64,000 nt of DNA from Glaciimonas sp. PAMC28666 (GCF_016917355.1 NZ_CP070304.1:310001-374000); one strand, 5' to 3'. Shown: positions 27,600 through 38,769, counted from the stretch's first letter. Made by a program: numbers and translations. The notes: generated by a model not told the origin, from the letters alone.

Positions 27600-28754
27600 T
27601 TACTCTGTCGCTAATGCGATCAATGTCCCTGATTTAGTTTGAAAAATTACATTCGAGCCCACTACAACGGCATTGGGCAGAACCGCGCTTTTATCGGCAC
27701 GAACACGACCGACCAATGTCCCATTTGCACGTGACAAGAAATGAATATACCCTTCGAAATCGCCGACGACGACCGTTTCACCCAATACTGCAGGACTAGA
27801 CAGGCGCCGATTAGCCAGTTCTGTATTGTTCCACTCAGGGGTCCCGCTACCAACGGCAAATGCGCTTACTCCGCCATGCTCGTCAGCGGCATACAGATGT
27901 TGGTCATCTCCACCTACGCCGACATCGCTGGAAAAGTTTTTAACCCAATGTGCTGCACCCGAGCCAGCATCGAAACATCCAACACGGCCTTGATACGCTA
28001 CCGCGCAGATGTCATGACCGATCAACAGTGGCATACCGGAAGCGTCGGCTACCCGCTCCAGTTCGGTCGTTCCACGAGGATCGCCGATCGCCATTTCCCA
28101 CCAGGGTCCGCCGTTGGTCAGATTCAATGCTGACAAACGACCGCCAGGTAACGCAACAAAAGCGGCTTGCGGCACAATAAGAATCCCTGGCGCAGAGCGC
28201 AAAGTGAGCGACGGAACGCTACGTTGTGCTGTCCATTTACGCTCGCCGGTCTCAACGTCATACGCAGAAATCCGATTATCGAGGCTGCGCACTATGACCA
28301 AACCCTGGCCAACTGCGGGCGACGACAATATCTCGCTTGATGCTTGCGCTTTCCAACGCAGTTTCCCTTCTGCATCATAGACCAATACAGCGCCCTTTTC
28401 ACCAGCGACTGCGACAAAAAAACCATCGGTGCCGACACCGGCTGTCAATTTCATCCCGGCATTGATTCGCCACACCGGTACGCCGGTCGTCGCGTCGATA
28501 CGGGTAACAGCACCATCCGCCGACGCCGCGTACACGCTTGTTCCTGATGTCGCGGGGGAAAAAGTATACGTTCCGGCATCCCCTACTGATGCCGTCCAGG
28601 CGGTCCGCACTGCGGTAACCTGTTTGAACGCAACCAGCGCCGCGGGTGGATTGCTAGGCGCTTTGCTACCGAATAAAGAACAACCTGATAACGCCACTAC
28701 CGCACCAGCACATGCAAATTTTATAGCTGTACGGACTTTTTGCAGTTTCTGCAT
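27600..28754 (-). CDS. bamB: Outer membrane assembly lipoprotein BamB
   Basis: Beta-propeller lipoprotein of the BAM complex that inserts outer-membrane proteins. The start is set at ATG 28754 (MQKLQKVRT) because AAAGGAAG precedes it; the frame extends to 28820 without a signal. The lipobox VALSGC marks the anchored Cys. Repeated WD/PQQ-like blades are seen ([62 protein letters not shown]). Length is about 384 residues. It sits between yfgM and der, as is usual. Confidence 0.93.
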   Translation of the reverse strand: MQKLQKVRTAIKFACAGAVVALSGCSLFGSKAPSNPPAALVAFKQVTAVRTAWTASVGDAGTYTFSPATSGTSVYAASADGAVTRIDATTGVPVWRINAGMKLTAGVGTDGFFVAVAGEKGAVLVYDAEGKLRWKAQASSEILSSPAVGQGLVIVRSLDNRISAYDVETGERKWTAQRSVPSLTLRSAPGILIVPQAAFVALPGGRLSALNLTNGGPWWEMAIGDPRGTTELERVADASGMPLLIGHDICAVAYQGRVGCFDAGSGAAHWVKNFSSDVGVGGDDQHLYAADEHGGVSAFAVGSGTPEWNNTELANRRLSSPAVLGETVVVGDFEGYIHFLSRANGTLVGRVRADKSAVLPNAVVVGSNVIFQTKSGTLIALATE

Positions 28755-28838
28755 TTGCTTCCTTTTATGCGAAAATTTTCTGAGCGAATCTTGAAACTGG
28801 TATAAATTTTTACGAATCATCGGAAGCTATTAAACAAA

Positions 28839-29489
28839 TCAGGCAGCGGCCCTTGCCGGCGCTCCACCAATCGCATCAAGCTTTATTTGAATCAGTTGCC
28901 GTCCGGGACCACCTTGGGTTGTCTTGTCAATGGCGAACTGGTACGCAACACGCGCCTCATCCAGCTTATTTTGCGCAACCAGAATGTCGCCCTTGCGATC
29001 TGCCACGGCACCCGCGAATTCTGGCGTTACATCACCCGATAGAACTTTGAGCCCTTCGTCGTAAGCATTTTGATCGAGCAAGATACCTGCGAGGCGAATT
29101 TTGGCGATTGTCTTATATTCCTCTTGTTGGCCGTGATCAATCACCCACTGCAATTGCGTCTTGGCACCATTCAGGTCATTGGCGTCAAAAGCGGCCTTCG
29201 CAGCAGTCATTCCGGCCATCTCTGCATAGGCGGTGCCGCTGAATTTTTGTTGCATATCTGCTGTCGCGCGCTGTACTTTAGCGTTATCTTTTGCGCCCAC
29301 TGCTTTTTGCAGCTCCTCATATAATTGCGAGGCTTGCGCTGCCTGGCTGTTTTGGTAGTACTTCCAGCCACCCCAGCCAGCATAACCCGCGAGCGCGATG
29401 ATCACCACCCATGTCACAAGGCTTCCGTATTTTCGCCACCAGTCATTAATGGTTGCTAACTGTTCTTGCTCTTCGAGATTAAATGCCAT
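28839..29489 (-). CDS. yfgM: YfgM-type TPR membrane protein (ancillary SecYEG subunit)
   Basis: A 216-residue protein with a short cytoplasmic N-terminus (MAFNLEEQEQLATINDWWRKYG), one membrane anchor (LVTWVVIIALAGYAGWGGWKYY) and a periplasmic TPR-like domain of Ala-rich helices. In E. coli YfgM associates with PpiD and the SecYEG translocon and hands exported proteins to periplasmic chaperones. It lies between hisS (11 bp) and bamB as in E. coli and most betaproteobacteria. Confidence 0.88.
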   Translation of the reverse strand: MAFNLEEQEQLATINDWWRKYGSLVTWVVIIALAGYAGWGGWKYYQNSQAAQASQLYEELQKAVGAKDNAKVQRATADMQQKFSGTAYAEMAGMTAAKAAFDANDLNGAKTQLQWVIDHGQQEEYKTIAKIRLAGILLDQNAYDEGLKVLSGDVTPEFAGAVADRKGDILVAQNKLDEARVAYQFAIDKTTQGGPGRQLIQIKLDAIGGAPARAAA

Positions 29490-29500
29490 AATAATTTACT

Positions 29501-30871
29501 TTAATGGTGATAGTGAACGTGTTGGTGATCATGGTCGTGTCCATGGTCGTCGTTTCCGACGATCTGATCAACCAGATAATCAGGAACGCCATCAAAGGGC
29601 ACGATGGCCTGATTACTGCCATCCTCTTTAGTACCAATTTCGGCACGAAGTACTTTGACTGCGGCGGTATTATTTGCGACTTCGTCTTCGCCAATAATAA
29701 CGGCATAGGCTGCGCCGCTCGCGTCCGCCCGCTTCATCTGTGATTTAAAACTACCACCGGAGTTTGCCGAAGCGCAATGTAGCACAACATCCAACCCGGC
29801 ACTACGCAAACGCTCAGCGAGTACGAACGATTGTAATTGCGCAGCTTCACCTTGATGCACCAGATAGACGTCGCATTCGTTACGCGTCACAGGTTCACCG
29901 CTTGCGCGCATCAATTCCAATAAACGCTCTACACCCATCGCAAAACCGCAAGCTGGCGTCGGTTTACCGCCAAACATTTCGACCAGCGGATCATAACGAC
30001 CGCCGCCGCAGACCGTGCCCTGGGAACCGAGCTGATCAGTTACCCATTCAAATACGGTGCGATTGTAATAATCCATGCCGCGCACCAGGCGCGGATTGAT
30101 GGTGAAGGGAATATTGTTATGGTTGAGTATTTTCTGTACGCCGTCAAAATGGGCCCGCGACTCCTCTCCCAGATAGCTCAACAATTGCGGTGCCCCGTTT
30201 ACCATATCTTGCATGGCGGGATTTTTCGTATCGAGAATACGCAAAGGATTAGAATGCAGACGACGTTGCGCGTCGGCGTCCAGTAAGTCTTTGTGCTGTT
30301 CAAAATAGGCAATCAGATCGACGCGATGGCGGTTTCGCTCTTCGGCATCGCCGATTGAATTTAATTCGAGTTTGATATTATCAAGGCCCAGATCGTCCCA
30401 CAACCGCTGACAAAGCATAATCAATTCTGCGTCGACATCCGGTCCAGTGAAGCCAATAGCCTCGGCACCAACCTGGTGGAACTGGCGATAGCGCCCACGT
30501 TGCGGACGTTCATGGCGGAACATTGGCCCGCTATACCACAGACGCTTTGGGCCATCATAGGTCAAGTTATGCTCAATGGCAGCGCGCACCACACTAGCGG
30601 TACTTTCCGGGCGCAGCGTCAGATTGTCACCGTTCATCGAATCGGTAAATGAGTACATTTCTTTTTCGACGATGTCGGTAACTGCACCGAGACCCCGTGA
30701 AAACAACGCAGTCGGCTCGACGATAGGTGTGCGAATTCGCTGAAAGCCATAGCTTTTCAGGACCGATTCAACGGTATTTTCGAACAATTCCCATAATGCC
30801 GCGTCCGCAGGCAGAATGTCATTCATCCCTTTTACGCCAACAATTTTTTCAACTTTTTTAGGTTCGGACAT
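29501..30871 (-). CDS. hisS: Histidyl-tRNA synthetase with histidine-rich C-terminal tail
   Basis: Class II synthetase that charges tRNA-His, 456 residues. Motif 2 region [22 protein letters not shown], histidine-binding [15 protein letters not shown] and motif 3 [29 protein letters not shown] are intact. The C-terminal anticodon domain ends near [17 protein letters not shown], and then 14 residues [14 protein letters not shown] hold eight His, coded by both CAT and CAC. Such a tail is outside the catalytic fold. It may bind metal or make full-length synthesis sensitive to His-tRNA supply; both are inference. It lies 158 bp after ispG. Confidence 0.96.
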   Translation of the reverse strand: MSEPKKVEKIVGVKGMNDILPADAALWELFENTVESVLKSYGFQRIRTPIVEPTALFSRGLGAVTDIVEKEMYSFTDSMNGDNLTLRPESTASVVRAAIEHNLTYDGPKRLWYSGPMFRHERPQRGRYRQFHQVGAEAIGFTGPDVDAELIMLCQRLWDDLGLDNIKLELNSIGDAEERNRHRVDLIAYFEQHKDLLDADAQRRLHSNPLRILDTKNPAMQDMVNGAPQLLSYLGEESRAHFDGVQKILNHNNIPFTINPRLVRGMDYYNRTVFEWVTDQLGSQGTVCGGGRYDPLVEMFGGKPTPACGFAMGVERLLELMRASGEPVTRNECDVYLVHQGEAAQLQSFVLAERLRSAGLDVVLHCASANSGGSFKSQMKRADASGAAYAVIIGEDEVANNTAAVKVLRAEIGTKEDGSNQAIVPFDGVPDYLVDQIVGNDDHGHDHDHQHVHYHH

Positions 30872-31029
30872 TCTTCTTGGCGCTCACTTGAATATTCATT
30901 AATTTGATGGAAACAGGTCGCTAACGACCTTAGCGACACCCGGCAGTTTTGCCATGGTCATCTACTTTAGGTAATTATTGTTCGACGCTCTATTGCCAGT
31001 TTTAAAACCTCGTCGGGATTTTTCTCCCC

Positions 31030-32304
31030 CTAGATTTGCCCCGAAGGCTGCCTGGAATAGCGTTTTTGTACATAATCCAATACGATACTCTGAAACTCCT
31101 CTGCGATTCGCTCTCCGCGCAAGGTCATCTTTTTCTCGCCGTCAATAAAAACCGGCGCTGCAGGCGATTCGCCCGTACCGGGCAAACTGATCCCGATGTT
31201 GGCATGTTTCGACTCTCCCGGGCCGTTAACGATACAGCCCATGACTGCAACGTTCATTCCTTCAACCCCGGGGTAAGCTTTTTTCCACACCGGCATCTGA
31301 TCTCGCAAGTAAGTCTGAATTTTATCCGCCAAATCCTGAAATACCGTCGAGGTTGTGCGACCACATCCTGGGCAAGCAATGACCATGGGCGCAAATTTAC
31401 GCAAGCCCATCGTTTGCAATATTTCTTGCGCCACGACAACTTCTTTTGTACGATCGCCACCCGGTTCCGGCGTCAGTGAAATTCTGACCGTGTCACCGAT
31501 TCCCTCCTGCAAAAGCACCGATAACGCCGCCGTCGAGGCTACGATACCTTTGCTCCCCATACCGGCTTCGGTAAGCCCCAGATGCAACGGATAATCGCAA
31601 CGCCGTGCCAATTCGCGATATACAGCAATCAAATCCTGCACACCTGAAACTTTACACGACAGGATGATACGGTTTGCTGCCAGGCCTAATTCTTCCGCAC
31701 GGTTCGCATTTTCGATCGCCGACGTGACTAATGCCTCGTACATGACCGCCTGCGCGCCCCATGGATCGCGCCGTTGTGCGTTTTCGTCCATGATACGTGC
31801 CAGCAAGGCCTGATCCAAACTTCCCCAATTAACGCCGATACGTACCGGTTTATCGTATTTGCAGGCTATTTCAATCATTTGGGCGAATTGCGTATCGCGC
31901 TTCGCGCCTTTACCAACGTTGCCAGGATTGATCCGATATTTAGACAGCGCCTGAGCGCACTCGGGATAGTCGTTTAGCAAGGTATGACCGTTGTAATGGA
32001 AGTCGCCAACCAAAGGAACGTCTATACCCATCTTATCAAGTTGTTCCCGAATCGCAGGTACCGCCGCGGCGGCTTCCGGCCGATCTACAGTGATACGAAC
32101 CAACTCTGAGCCCGCACGCGCGAGTTCTTTAATTTGAATCGCGGTCCCAATGGCATCCGCTGTGTCCGTATTCGTCATAGACTGCACTGCGACCGGGGCG
32201 CCGCCGCCGATCATAATTTGACGCGTCCCATAACACACCGCGGCGGCTCGGCTGATGCGGCGGGCACCGGGGCCGGAAGCGATTGGAAGATTCAAGTCCG
32301 ACAT
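31030..32304 (-). CDS. ispG: 4-hydroxy-3-methylbut-2-en-1-yl diphosphate synthase
   Basis: Iron-sulfur enzyme of the MEP isoprenoid pathway that turns MEcPP into HMBPP, 424 residues. The N-terminal TIM barrel ([28 protein letters not shown]) and the C-terminal reductase-like domain with cluster Cys in ACPGCGRT and [20 protein letters not shown] are visible. The length is the long betaproteobacterial form. It follows rodZ by 19 bp. Confidence 0.97.
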   Translation of the reverse strand: MSDLNLPIASGPGARRISRAAAVCYGTRQIMIGGGAPVAVQSMTNTDTADAIGTAIQIKELARAGSELVRITVDRPEAAAAVPAIREQLDKMGIDVPLVGDFHYNGHTLLNDYPECAQALSKYRINPGNVGKGAKRDTQFAQMIEIACKYDKPVRIGVNWGSLDQALLARIMDENAQRRDPWGAQAVMYEALVTSAIENANRAEELGLAANRIILSCKVSGVQDLIAVYRELARRCDYPLHLGLTEAGMGSKGIVASTAALSVLLQEGIGDTVRISLTPEPGGDRTKEVVVAQEILQTMGLRKFAPMVIACPGCGRTTSTVFQDLADKIQTYLRDQMPVWKKAYPGVEGMNVAVMGCIVNGPGESKHANIGISLPGTGESPAAPVFIDGEKKMTLRGERIAEEFQSIVLDYVQKRYSRQPSGQI

Positions 32305-32323
32305 GGAAAATTCGCTTTCAGAA

Positions 32324-33253
32324 TTATTTTAGATTCAGTCGGGCAATATTATTTTTGGTTCCGGCTTTCAGATCAATCGCCGCACCACGCAAAGTGACAT
32401 CGACGCCCGCCAGATTTCCAATGACAACCGACACCGGTTGATCAATATCAAATGTTTCCGTACTACCGGCTTTGCCCACGCGTGAGAAAAGTATATTTTT
32501 GTCGGCGCGCTTTATTTCAACCCAAGAATCCTGCTTGAACGTCAACTTTAAAAGATTCGCTCCCGCTGCTGCTGCCGGAACGCCATTGGTAGCAGAGGCT
32601 TCCGCCTGGGGCTTCAGGGCGGTGATAGCTGCATTTAAAGGCACCAGGGCAGGAGCCAACGCGCCCTCAACAGCGGCGACCTCATGGCTTGCCGCACTTA
32701 GCGCACTTGACGTCACGCCTGCTGACGCACTGGCTGGCACTACAGCTGCGGAAGCGGACTGCACCGTTGGGCGATGTAATGCTGAGAATCCACCAAATTC
32801 GGCCATCAAAATGCCGATCAATACGAGTACGATGGCACCAAATATCCAATTATAACGAACCCGGTTGCGCCCTCCCAGCAACAGTCGCGACTCAGAAAAA
32901 ATCGTCGCGCTGGTCGGTTGTCGGCCCAATATCTGTGCTTTCACCGCCATAGCAGGCACAGAGCTAGGTAAAATCGTTGCGGGATCCAGCCCTAACATTT
33001 TTGCGTAAGAGCGAATGTATCCACGTGTCATGACAATCGTGGGCAATGCCGCGTAATTATCGTCTTCAATCGCTTGAATTTGGCGAGGTGCAAGCTTAAG
33101 TTGATTGGCAACATCGTCTATAGACCAGCCATGTTGCTGACGCCGATGCGCCAGTTGCTGGCCGACAGACGGTGTCGTACCGGCTACCTGATCACTGTTT
33201 TTAAGCACTTCTTCGCCGGGTGTATTAGCAATCGTTTGTTCCGGCTCACTCAT
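32324..33253 (-). CDS. rodZ: RodZ-like cytoskeletal/shape protein
   Basis: Bitopic inner-membrane protein that links MreB to the wall-elongation machinery. An N-terminal HTH_25 domain ([49 protein letters not shown]) is followed by a basic linker, one membrane span ([21 protein letters not shown]), an Ala/Ser-rich periplasmic stretch and a C-terminal DUF4115 beta domain ([26 protein letters not shown]). ATG 33253 is chosen; it overlaps the stop of the upstream pilF by eight bases. Length is 309 residues. Confidence 0.9.
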   Translation of the reverse strand: MSEPEQTIANTPGEEVLKNSDQVAGTTPSVGQQLAHRRQQHGWSIDDVANQLKLAPRQIQAIEDDNYAALPTIVMTRGYIRSYAKMLGLDPATILPSSVPAMAVKAQILGRQPTSATIFSESRLLLGGRNRVRYNWIFGAIVLVLIGILMAEFGGFSALHRPTVQSASAAVVPASASAGVTSSALSAASHEVAAVEGALAPALVPLNAAITALKPQAEASATNGVPAAAAGANLLKLTFKQDSWVEIKRADKNILFSRVGKAGSTETFDIDQPVSVVIGNLAGVDVTLRGAAIDLKAGTKNNIARLNLK

Positions 33254-34070
33254 CAAAAACTCCGCGCTGATAGGACGCATATTCTGCCGATCCTGGATAA
33301 ACTCGACGCAACTGCGTCACCAAATTTGTTTCTGCCACACGATCATTTAACTTACGTTCGACCTTGATGCCGATCCATAATACATCCGCATTAAGTGCAT
33401 CCTGTTTGGTAACCAGGCCCATATAAAAGCGCGCATGTTCAACATCACGGCGACCTGCTGCCATCATAGCCAGATTCACGTTAGTCAAAGGGTTGCTGGC
33501 GTCAAACTGAAACGCCTGTAAAAAATACCGCTCCGCGCTAACACTATCCTTCATTTTCAAGCTGCATACGCCGGCGTTGGTGAGTGCCTTGGCGGGTGAA
33601 AGATAGGACCGACTATTTAAAGCCATTTGAAAATAAGCAATGGACTCTTTTTCCCGCCCATTTTTGCAAAGAAACCAGCCGTAATTATTCGCAATATCGG
33701 GATTATCCGGTGCCAGCTTGAGAGCCTTTTGCAGATTATCGTCTGCAAGTCCGGTTTCACCCATGTCCATGTAAATCAACCCGCGCATACTATATGCGTC
33801 AGCAAATTGAGGATCCGACGAGAGCGACTGTTTTACCTCGTCCAGCGCCACGGTCAATTGACCCTGTCCATAATAGCCGACAGCCAATTCTAAACGGATA
33901 CGTGCACGACGCTGCGCATCGGTTAAATCAGAATTGGTTGCCAGTTCGCGACGGGCACCCGATTCACCGTTATTTGCAGAATTACCGCCCGAGGTCGTGG
34001 CGCAACCCGCTAACAATGTAAGCGCGGCAGCGATTGCCATGAGGAAAACACTCCGGCAGTGTTGTTTCAC
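33246..34070 (-). CDS. pilF: Type IV pilus biogenesis/stability TPR lipoprotein (PilF/PilW)
   Basis: Outer-membrane lipoprotein that pilots the secretin PilQ into multimers. The signal peptide ends with lipobox TLLAGC. Several TPR units follow: [77 protein letters not shown] and [22 protein letters not shown]. Length is 274 residues. Its start overlaps the rlmN stop by four bases. No other pilus genes are in the window; location next to rlmN and ndk is conserved. Confidence 0.92.
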   Translation of the reverse strand: MKQHCRSVFLMAIAAALTLLAGCATTSGGNSANNGESGARRELATNSDLTDAQRRARIRLELAVGYYGQGQLTVALDEVKQSLSSDPQFADAYSMRGLIYMDMGETGLADDNLQKALKLAPDNPDIANNYGWFLCKNGREKESIAYFQMALNSRSYLSPAKALTNAGVCSLKMKDSVSAERYFLQAFQFDASNPLTNVNLAMMAAGRRDVEHARFYMGLVTKQDALNADVLWIGIKVERKLNDRVAETNLVTQLRRVYPGSAEYASYQRGVFDE

Positions 34071-35242
34071 TCAGATACCTCAACGAGACGGCCAAAATTC
34101 TTACCGAATTTCTGTTGATATTCAGCCATTTTTTGCATCCGTTCCTGAACCTTGGTACGATCCTGAACTTCGCCGGCGAGCTGGCCGCAGGCGGCGTCAA
34201 TATCGTCGCCCCGCGTCTTGCGGATCGTGGTGACGATATTGGCGTCCATGAGGATTTGCGCAAATGCTTTGATCCGCGGATTATTCGACCGTTTAAGACC
34301 GGACTCCGGGAACGGATTAAACGGTATCAAATTAAATTTGCAAGACACAGCCTCACTGCCGTTGCGCCCCTGCACCAAAGCAATCAACTCACGTGCATTT
34401 GCGTCGCTATCATTGACGCCGTCTAACATACAATATTCGAATGTCACAAAATCTCGCGGGGCAAACTCGAGGTAGCGACGGCATGAAGCCATCAATTCGC
34501 GCAGCGGATATTTTTTATTTAGTGGTACTAATCCGTCCCGCAACGCATCGTTGGACGCATGGAGTGAAACGGCCAGGGCTACTGCGCAATCTTGCGACAA
34601 TTTGTCGATCATGGGCACTACGCCACTGGTTGACAAGGTAACGCGACGACGAGATAGGCCGTATGCATTGTCATCCAGCATGAGTTTTAAGGCTGTGACT
34701 GTGGGTTCATAGTTGAGTAGAGGTTCACCCATACCCATCATGACCACATTGGTAATTTGACGCTCGCCTTTTGGACCTGGCTCAATATTTTTAGATTTGC
34801 GGAGTTCAAACTCCGCCATCCACAACTGGCCAATAATTTCCCCGACGGTGAGATTACGACTAAAACCTTGCTTGCCAGTGGAGCAAAAACGGCAATTTAC
34901 AGCGCATCCTGCTTGCGTGGAAATACACAAGGTTCCGCGTTTTTCTTCAGGGATGAATACCGCTTCTACCGCATTGCCCTGCCCTACATCCAGCAGCCAC
35001 TTGCGGGTTCCGTCCGTAGAGGTGTGATCACTTATGACAGTGGGCGCGGCGATCATCGCACGCGTCGCCAGCTTGTCGCGCAGTGACTTGGCCAGATCAG
35101 TCATTGCATCGAAATCGTGTGCTCCGAACTGGTGTATCCAACGCAATAATTGTTTCGCGCGAAACGGCTTCTCACCCAACTCGCCGCAATAATCGACAAG
35201 TTGCGCAGGGTCCAGATCCAGCAGGTTGGTGAGAGCTGTCAT
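34067..35242 (-). CDS. rlmN: Dual-specificity 23S rRNA/tRNA adenine-C2 methyltransferase RlmN
   Basis: Radical-SAM enzyme that methylates A2503 of 23S rRNA and A37 of some tRNAs. The N-terminal accessory domain ([23 protein letters not shown]) is followed by the cluster motif [14 protein letters not shown] (CX3CX2C), the [10 protein letters not shown] motif and the C-terminal Cys in [16 protein letters not shown]. Start set at ATG 35242 ([12 protein letters not shown]), which has GGAA six bases upstream; ATG 35254 is also in frame. Length is 391 residues. Confidence 0.95.
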   Translation of the reverse strand: MTALTNLLDLDPAQLVDYCGELGEKPFRAKQLLRWIHQFGAHDFDAMTDLAKSLRDKLATRAMIAAPTVISDHTSTDGTRKWLLDVGQGNAVEAVFIPEEKRGTLCISTQAGCAVNCRFCSTGKQGFSRNLTVGEIIGQLWMAEFELRKSKNIEPGPKGERQITNVVMMGMGEPLLNYEPTVTALKLMLDDNAYGLSRRRVTLSTSGVVPMIDKLSQDCAVALAVSLHASNDALRDGLVPLNKKYPLRELMASCRRYLEFAPRDFVTFEYCMLDGVNDSDANARELIALVQGRNGSEAVSCKFNLIPFNPFPESGLKRSNNPRIKAFAQILMDANIVTTIRKTRGDDIDAACGQLAGEVQDRTKVQERMQKMAEYQQKFGKNFGRLVEVSE

Positions 35243-35435
35243 GACAGATTCCATCTAATTATTGAAACGACTGCAAATATAAAAGAGTGCAAATGAATGC
35301 ATACAGGCATATCGCAGGCGAATCAACGTGCTACGAATTACTAACTTATCAATTATCTGTGCTTCTTTGCACGGCTTAATACAACTTGATACTGATTTAA
35401 AGCGTTTTGATGCCTGACTAATTCTTCTTTGCGAA

Positions 35436-35861
35436 TTAACGTGAGTACACGTTCAACGCTGGGAAAAAGTAAGAGATTTCAACAGCTGCGGTCTCTGCAG
35501 CATCGGAGCCATGCACTGCATTGGCGTCGATCGAATCCGCGAAGTCAGCACGGATGGTGCCTTTATCGGCCTTCTTTGGATCTGTTGCGCCCATCAGGTC
35601 ACGATGCGTCAGGATGGCGTTTTCGCCTTCCAATGCTTGCACGATAACAGGACCGGAGATCATGAAATCAACCAGATCCTTAAAGAATGGACGTGCAGCG
35701 TGCACAGCGTAAAAACCTTCCGCTTCAGCACGTGACAGATGCATCATGCGCGCAGCAATGATTTTCAGGCCGGCTGTTTCGAAACGGCTGTAAATTTGTC
35801 CGATGACGTTCTTAGCGACCGCGTCTGGTTTGATAATCGATAGTGTGCGTTCAATTGCCAT
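35436..35861 (-). CDS. ndk: Nucleoside diphosphate kinase
   Basis: Transfers the gamma-phosphate from ATP to other NDPs, 141 residues. The start [17 protein letters not shown], the [17 protein letters not shown] segment and the phospho-histidine motif NAVHGSDA (His117 region) are standard. It is the first gene of the long minus-strand array, with TTGGAG before the ATG. The 181 bp to rlmN hold no further gene. Confidence 0.98.
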   Translation of the reverse strand: MAIERTLSIIKPDAVAKNVIGQIYSRFETAGLKIIAARMMHLSRAEAEGFYAVHAARPFFKDLVDFMISGPVIVQALEGENAILTHRDLMGATDPKKADKGTIRADFADSIDANAVHGSDAAETAAVEISYFFPALNVYSR

Positions 35862-35896
35862 TTAAAAAAACTCCAATAAAATAGTAGGGTCAAACT

Positions 35897-35924
35897 GGTA
35901 TAAGTTATTCAATAATGTATTCAA
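35897..35924 (-). promoter_or_regulatory. Candidate promoter of ndk and the following array
   Basis: On the minus strand TTGAAT (35924-35919), 16-bp spacer, TATACC (35902-35897). Only a moderate match; the leader would be about 30 nt. Confidence 0.35.
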
Positions 35925-36034
35925 CTGCATTAGCGCTGGAGCATGCGTGACAGAACTTTAAGCCCTCTGAAACATACGTTGAGACAGCACTATGCGAAAT
36001 TAACTGAAATTGCGCCTGGCAAATCCATGCATTA

Positions 36035-36065
36035 TTGCCATGCTTTAGACGGATTTATTTATAAT
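36035..36065 (+). promoter_or_regulatory. Candidate promoter of the Bax-inhibitor-1 family gene
   Basis: TTGCCA at 36035-36040 and TATAAT at 36060-36065 (19-bp spacer) or TTTATA at 36058-36063 (17-bp spacer). The rest of the 406-bp gap 35862-36267 shows only weak, unsupported open frames. Confidence 0.4.
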
Positions 36066-36267
36066 CCAATCAACCTTTGATTTTACCACGAAACACCGAA
36101 AAGAGAACCATAACGCACCATGCCTGGCACTTTGGCGAACCTCTTGTTCCAAAGATTGTCTGAACTGACGAGCGCCGTACAAGTCTCGCGCGCCGCAGTA
36201 AAGATAGTCTTACTACAACGTGCTATCCTACTTCCTGCTTATGTTCATGCAATTAAAAGGGGCAATC

Positions 36268-36969
36268 ATGAATTCGAATCAAACACATCGTTATGCGCCT
36301 ACGGGCACCACCGCAAGTATCAGTGGCGTTCGTAATCGCGTATTGCGTAACACCTATTGGCTTCTCGCACTGTCGATGATTCCAACAATTGGCGGCGCCT
36401 GGGTCGGCGTCCAGCTCAATTTCAATTTATTTTCCGGCAGCCCGATGGTCGGATTTATCGCCTTTATGGCGATTGCTTTTGGTTTCTTTTACGCAATTGA
36501 AAAAACCAAAGATACCGGTTGGGGCGTCGTCGTACTCTTGGCCTTTACATTTTTCATGGGCCTGATGCTCACGCGACTCATCGAACATACGTTGCGATTT
36601 TCAAATGGCGGAACGCTCATTATGATGGCGTTCGGTGGCACGGGAATTGTCTTTGGCGTTATGGCGACCATCGCGACAGTCTCAAAACGTGACTTTTCCG
36701 GGTTGGGGAAATGGCTATTTGCAGGTGTGATTGTGATAATAGTCGCAAGTGTCGCCAATATCTTTTTACAGATACCTGCTCTTTACCTCGCGGTTTCCGT
36801 GATCGCCATCGCGATTTTTTCCGCTTATATTTTGTATGATGTACAACAAATTATCAACGGCGGCGAAACCAACTACGTGCGGGCAACGTTAAGCATTTAT
36901 CTTGATGTTTATAATATTTTCGTTAATTTGTTGTCATTGCTAGGTATTTTCGGCGGCAACCGTAATTAA
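36268..36969 (+). CDS. Bax inhibitor-1 / YccA-family membrane protein
   Basis: Integral inner-membrane protein of 233 residues with seven hydrophobic spans (for example LALSMIPTIGGAWVGV, GFIAFMAIAFGFFYAIE, VVVLLAFTFFMGLMLTR, LIMMAFGGTGIVFGVMATIA, WLFAGVIVIIVASVANIFL, LYLAVSVIAIAIFSAYILYDVQQII). The C-terminal SAYILYDVQQIINGGETNYV and SIYLDVYNIFVNLLSLLGIF match the family signature with conserved Asp residues. The E. coli relative YccA is a substrate and modulator of FtsH. The start is set at ATG 36268, preceded by AAAGGGGC; earlier in-frame Met codons lack a site. Confidence 0.93.
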   Translation: MNSNQTHRYAPTGTTASISGVRNRVLRNTYWLLALSMIPTIGGAWVGVQLNFNLFSGSPMVGFIAFMAIAFGFFYAIEKTKDTGWGVVVLLAFTFFMGLMLTRLIEHTLRFSNGGTLIMMAFGGTGIVFGVMATIATVSKRDFSGLGKWLFAGVIVIIVASVANIFLQIPALYLAVSVIAIAIFSAYILYDVQQIINGGETNYVRATLSIYLDVYNIFVNLLSLLGIFGGNRN

Positions 36970-37008
36970 GCGCAATTTTAGAGGTTCACTCTAAAAAAAG
37001 TACTCAAC

Positions 37009-37039
37009 AAAAAGCCAACCTTAATGCGGTTGGCTTTTT
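37009..37039 (+). terminator. Bidirectional terminator between yccA-like gene and rlmD
   Basis: AAAAAGCCAACC, loop TTAATGC, GGTTGGCTTTTT: a 12-bp perfect stem. A smaller hairpin (TTTAGAG/CTCTAAA) precedes it at 36977-36997. Confidence 0.9.
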
Positions 37040-37100
37040 GCATTTAAAGATGCAATAGCGCCAACTGGGTTAATGGCCTCAAAAAAATACCGCCAAGTAC

Positions 37101-37170
37101 CACTAAGCATCACTAAGCAACACTAAGCAACACTAAGCAACACTTAACACCAATAAGCGCCATTAAGCAA
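37101..37170 (+). repeat. 10-bp tandem repeat next to the rlmD stop codon
   Basis: Seven units of 10 bp, the second to fourth being exact copies of CACTAAGCAA, the first differing at one base and the last three degenerate (CACTTAACAC, CAATAAGCGC, CATTAAGCAA). It ends exactly at the rlmD stop codon (37171). Confidence 0.9.
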
Positions 37171-38535
37171 CTATGTCAGCGCTTCCACCAGGTCGAAAAC
37201 CGCAATCGATTCCACATGCGCAGTGTGTGGGAACATATTGACCACACCCGCCTGCGACAGCCGATACCCGCCCTGAATCAGCGTTCCCGCGTCCCGCGCG
37301 AGGGTCGACGGGCTGCACGAGACGTAGACAATCCGCTTTGGCATCATGTCTCGATGTAACTCTGCTAAACCAATAATGGCGGAGCAAACGGCCGTTGCGC
37401 CATCACGCGGCGGATCGATTAACATGCGGTCGAATTTGCCGAGCGCAATAAAATCTGCGGTGGTAGCCTCAAAAAGATTCCGGCAATAAAAAGTCGTTTT
37501 TTCTGCTAGTTGATTGACGATTGCATTTTCTCGGGAGCGCGCAACTAACGCTTCGCTTCCCTCGATGCCAACCACCTCGCGAACTAACGTCGCCAGGGGC
37601 AAGGTGAAATTTCCTAAGCCGCAAAACAAATCAGCGACCCGCTCTTCAGGCTGTACGCCGAGGAGGCGCATTGCTTTTGCTACCAGGACACGATTAATCT
37701 GATGATTCACCTGAGTGAAATCGGTGGGCTTAAAGGGCATGCGTACATTAAATTCGGGCAAGGTGTAATACAAATCACTTTGCGCAGGATAAAACGGCGC
37801 TGCCGTCTCCGGCGCACCGGTCTGAAGCCACCATTGCACGGCGTATTCATCTGCGAACGCCTTAAGCTTCACCTCATCTTCTTTGCTTAAGGGCGCCATA
37901 ATCCGCAACACCATTACGGTGACCTCGCCTTGCGCGTTTTCACCCACGGCTAATTCAATTTGTGGCAAATGCTCAATGATGGTGAGAGAGCCGATCAATC
38001 CCCGCAATGGCACTAACATAGCGGATACGTTCGCCGGCAAAATTTCGCAGCTAGTCATGTTGGTGACGTAAGGGGATTTACGTTCGTGAAAACCAACCAG
38101 AACACCACCTTTTTTGGGCACGTTCCGTACTGAAATCCGGGCGCGGTAGCGATATGCCCATGTCGGTCCAAATAAAGGGCGCAATATCAGATCAGCTTTG
38201 ATTTTACTAATATGCCAAAGATTGTCTTCGAGGACGCGTTGCTTTATCGCAACTTGGGCACTTGGCTCCAAGTGCTGCATCGCGCAGCCACCGCAAACCC
38301 CATAAAACTGGCAGCGTGGTTTGATCCGCGATACCGATTCCCGATGCAAGGCGGTCATGGTCGCGAATTCCCATTTCTTTTTTTTGCGAAATGAGTGAAA
38401 GCTGACGTTTTCGCCGGGGAGCGCCCCCTCAACAAAAATGACTTTGCCTTGTGTGCCATCTTCATTTTGCAGGTGACCAATGCCACGTGCGTCCATGTCG
38501 AGCGATTTAATATCGATGGTGATGTCTTGATGCAT
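37171..38535 (-). CDS. rlmD: 23S rRNA (uracil-1939-C5)-methyltransferase RlmD
   Basis: SAM-dependent methyltransferase, about 454 residues, with an N-terminal TRAM domain (ITIDIKSLDMDARGIGHL), an iron-sulfur site (RCQFYGVCGGCAMQHL with spaced Cys), the SAM motif VADLFCGLGNFTLPLA, MLIDPPRDGA and the catalytic YVSCSPSTLARD. The start at 38535 (MHQDITID) suits the TRAM boundary; ATG 38571 is also in frame. It lies 234 bp downstream of rpoS in the same direction, a conserved neighbour in betaproteobacteria. Confidence 0.94.
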   Translation of the reverse strand: MHQDITIDIKSLDMDARGIGHLQNEDGTQGKVIFVEGALPGENVSFHSFRKKKKWEFATMTALHRESVSRIKPRCQFYGVCGGCAMQHLEPSAQVAIKQRVLEDNLWHISKIKADLILRPLFGPTWAYRYRARISVRNVPKKGGVLVGFHERKSPYVTNMTSCEILPANVSAMLVPLRGLIGSLTIIEHLPQIELAVGENAQGEVTVMVLRIMAPLSKEDEVKLKAFADEYAVQWWLQTGAPETAAPFYPAQSDLYYTLPEFNVRMPFKPTDFTQVNHQINRVLVAKAMRLLGVQPEERVADLFCGLGNFTLPLATLVREVVGIEGSEALVARSRENAIVNQLAEKTTFYCRNLFEATTADFIALGKFDRMLIDPPRDGATAVCSAIIGLAELHRDMMPKRIVYVSCSPSTLARDAGTLIQGGYRLSQAGVVNMFPHTAHVESIAVFDLVEALT

Positions 38536-38769
38536 AAAAATAAAATACTTTGCTAATGTCGTCCCTTGCATGGACGCTTAACCCCAAGGCGCAGAATCGT
38601 GCACGCCCGAATCGGTTGCGGACCGCTTCGCGTTGCCGTCCGGAAAAGCGAAAAGCGGTTTTGAAAGGACAATAATGAATCAGGATCGGGAAAGGAGCGA
38701 ATTATAACGACTATCCGGCGTTAAACCGGCGTAATTCATCGGACTAAAAGAAAGGCAAAAAGTCGAGGA

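Noticed and set aside
36120-36335. Short plus-strand frame upstream of the Bax-inhibitor-like gene
   Set aside because: It overlaps the real gene in another frame and lacks a ribosome site.
37101-37170. CRISPR array
   Set aside because: The units are 10 bp and directly tandem with no spacers, and no cas genes are near.
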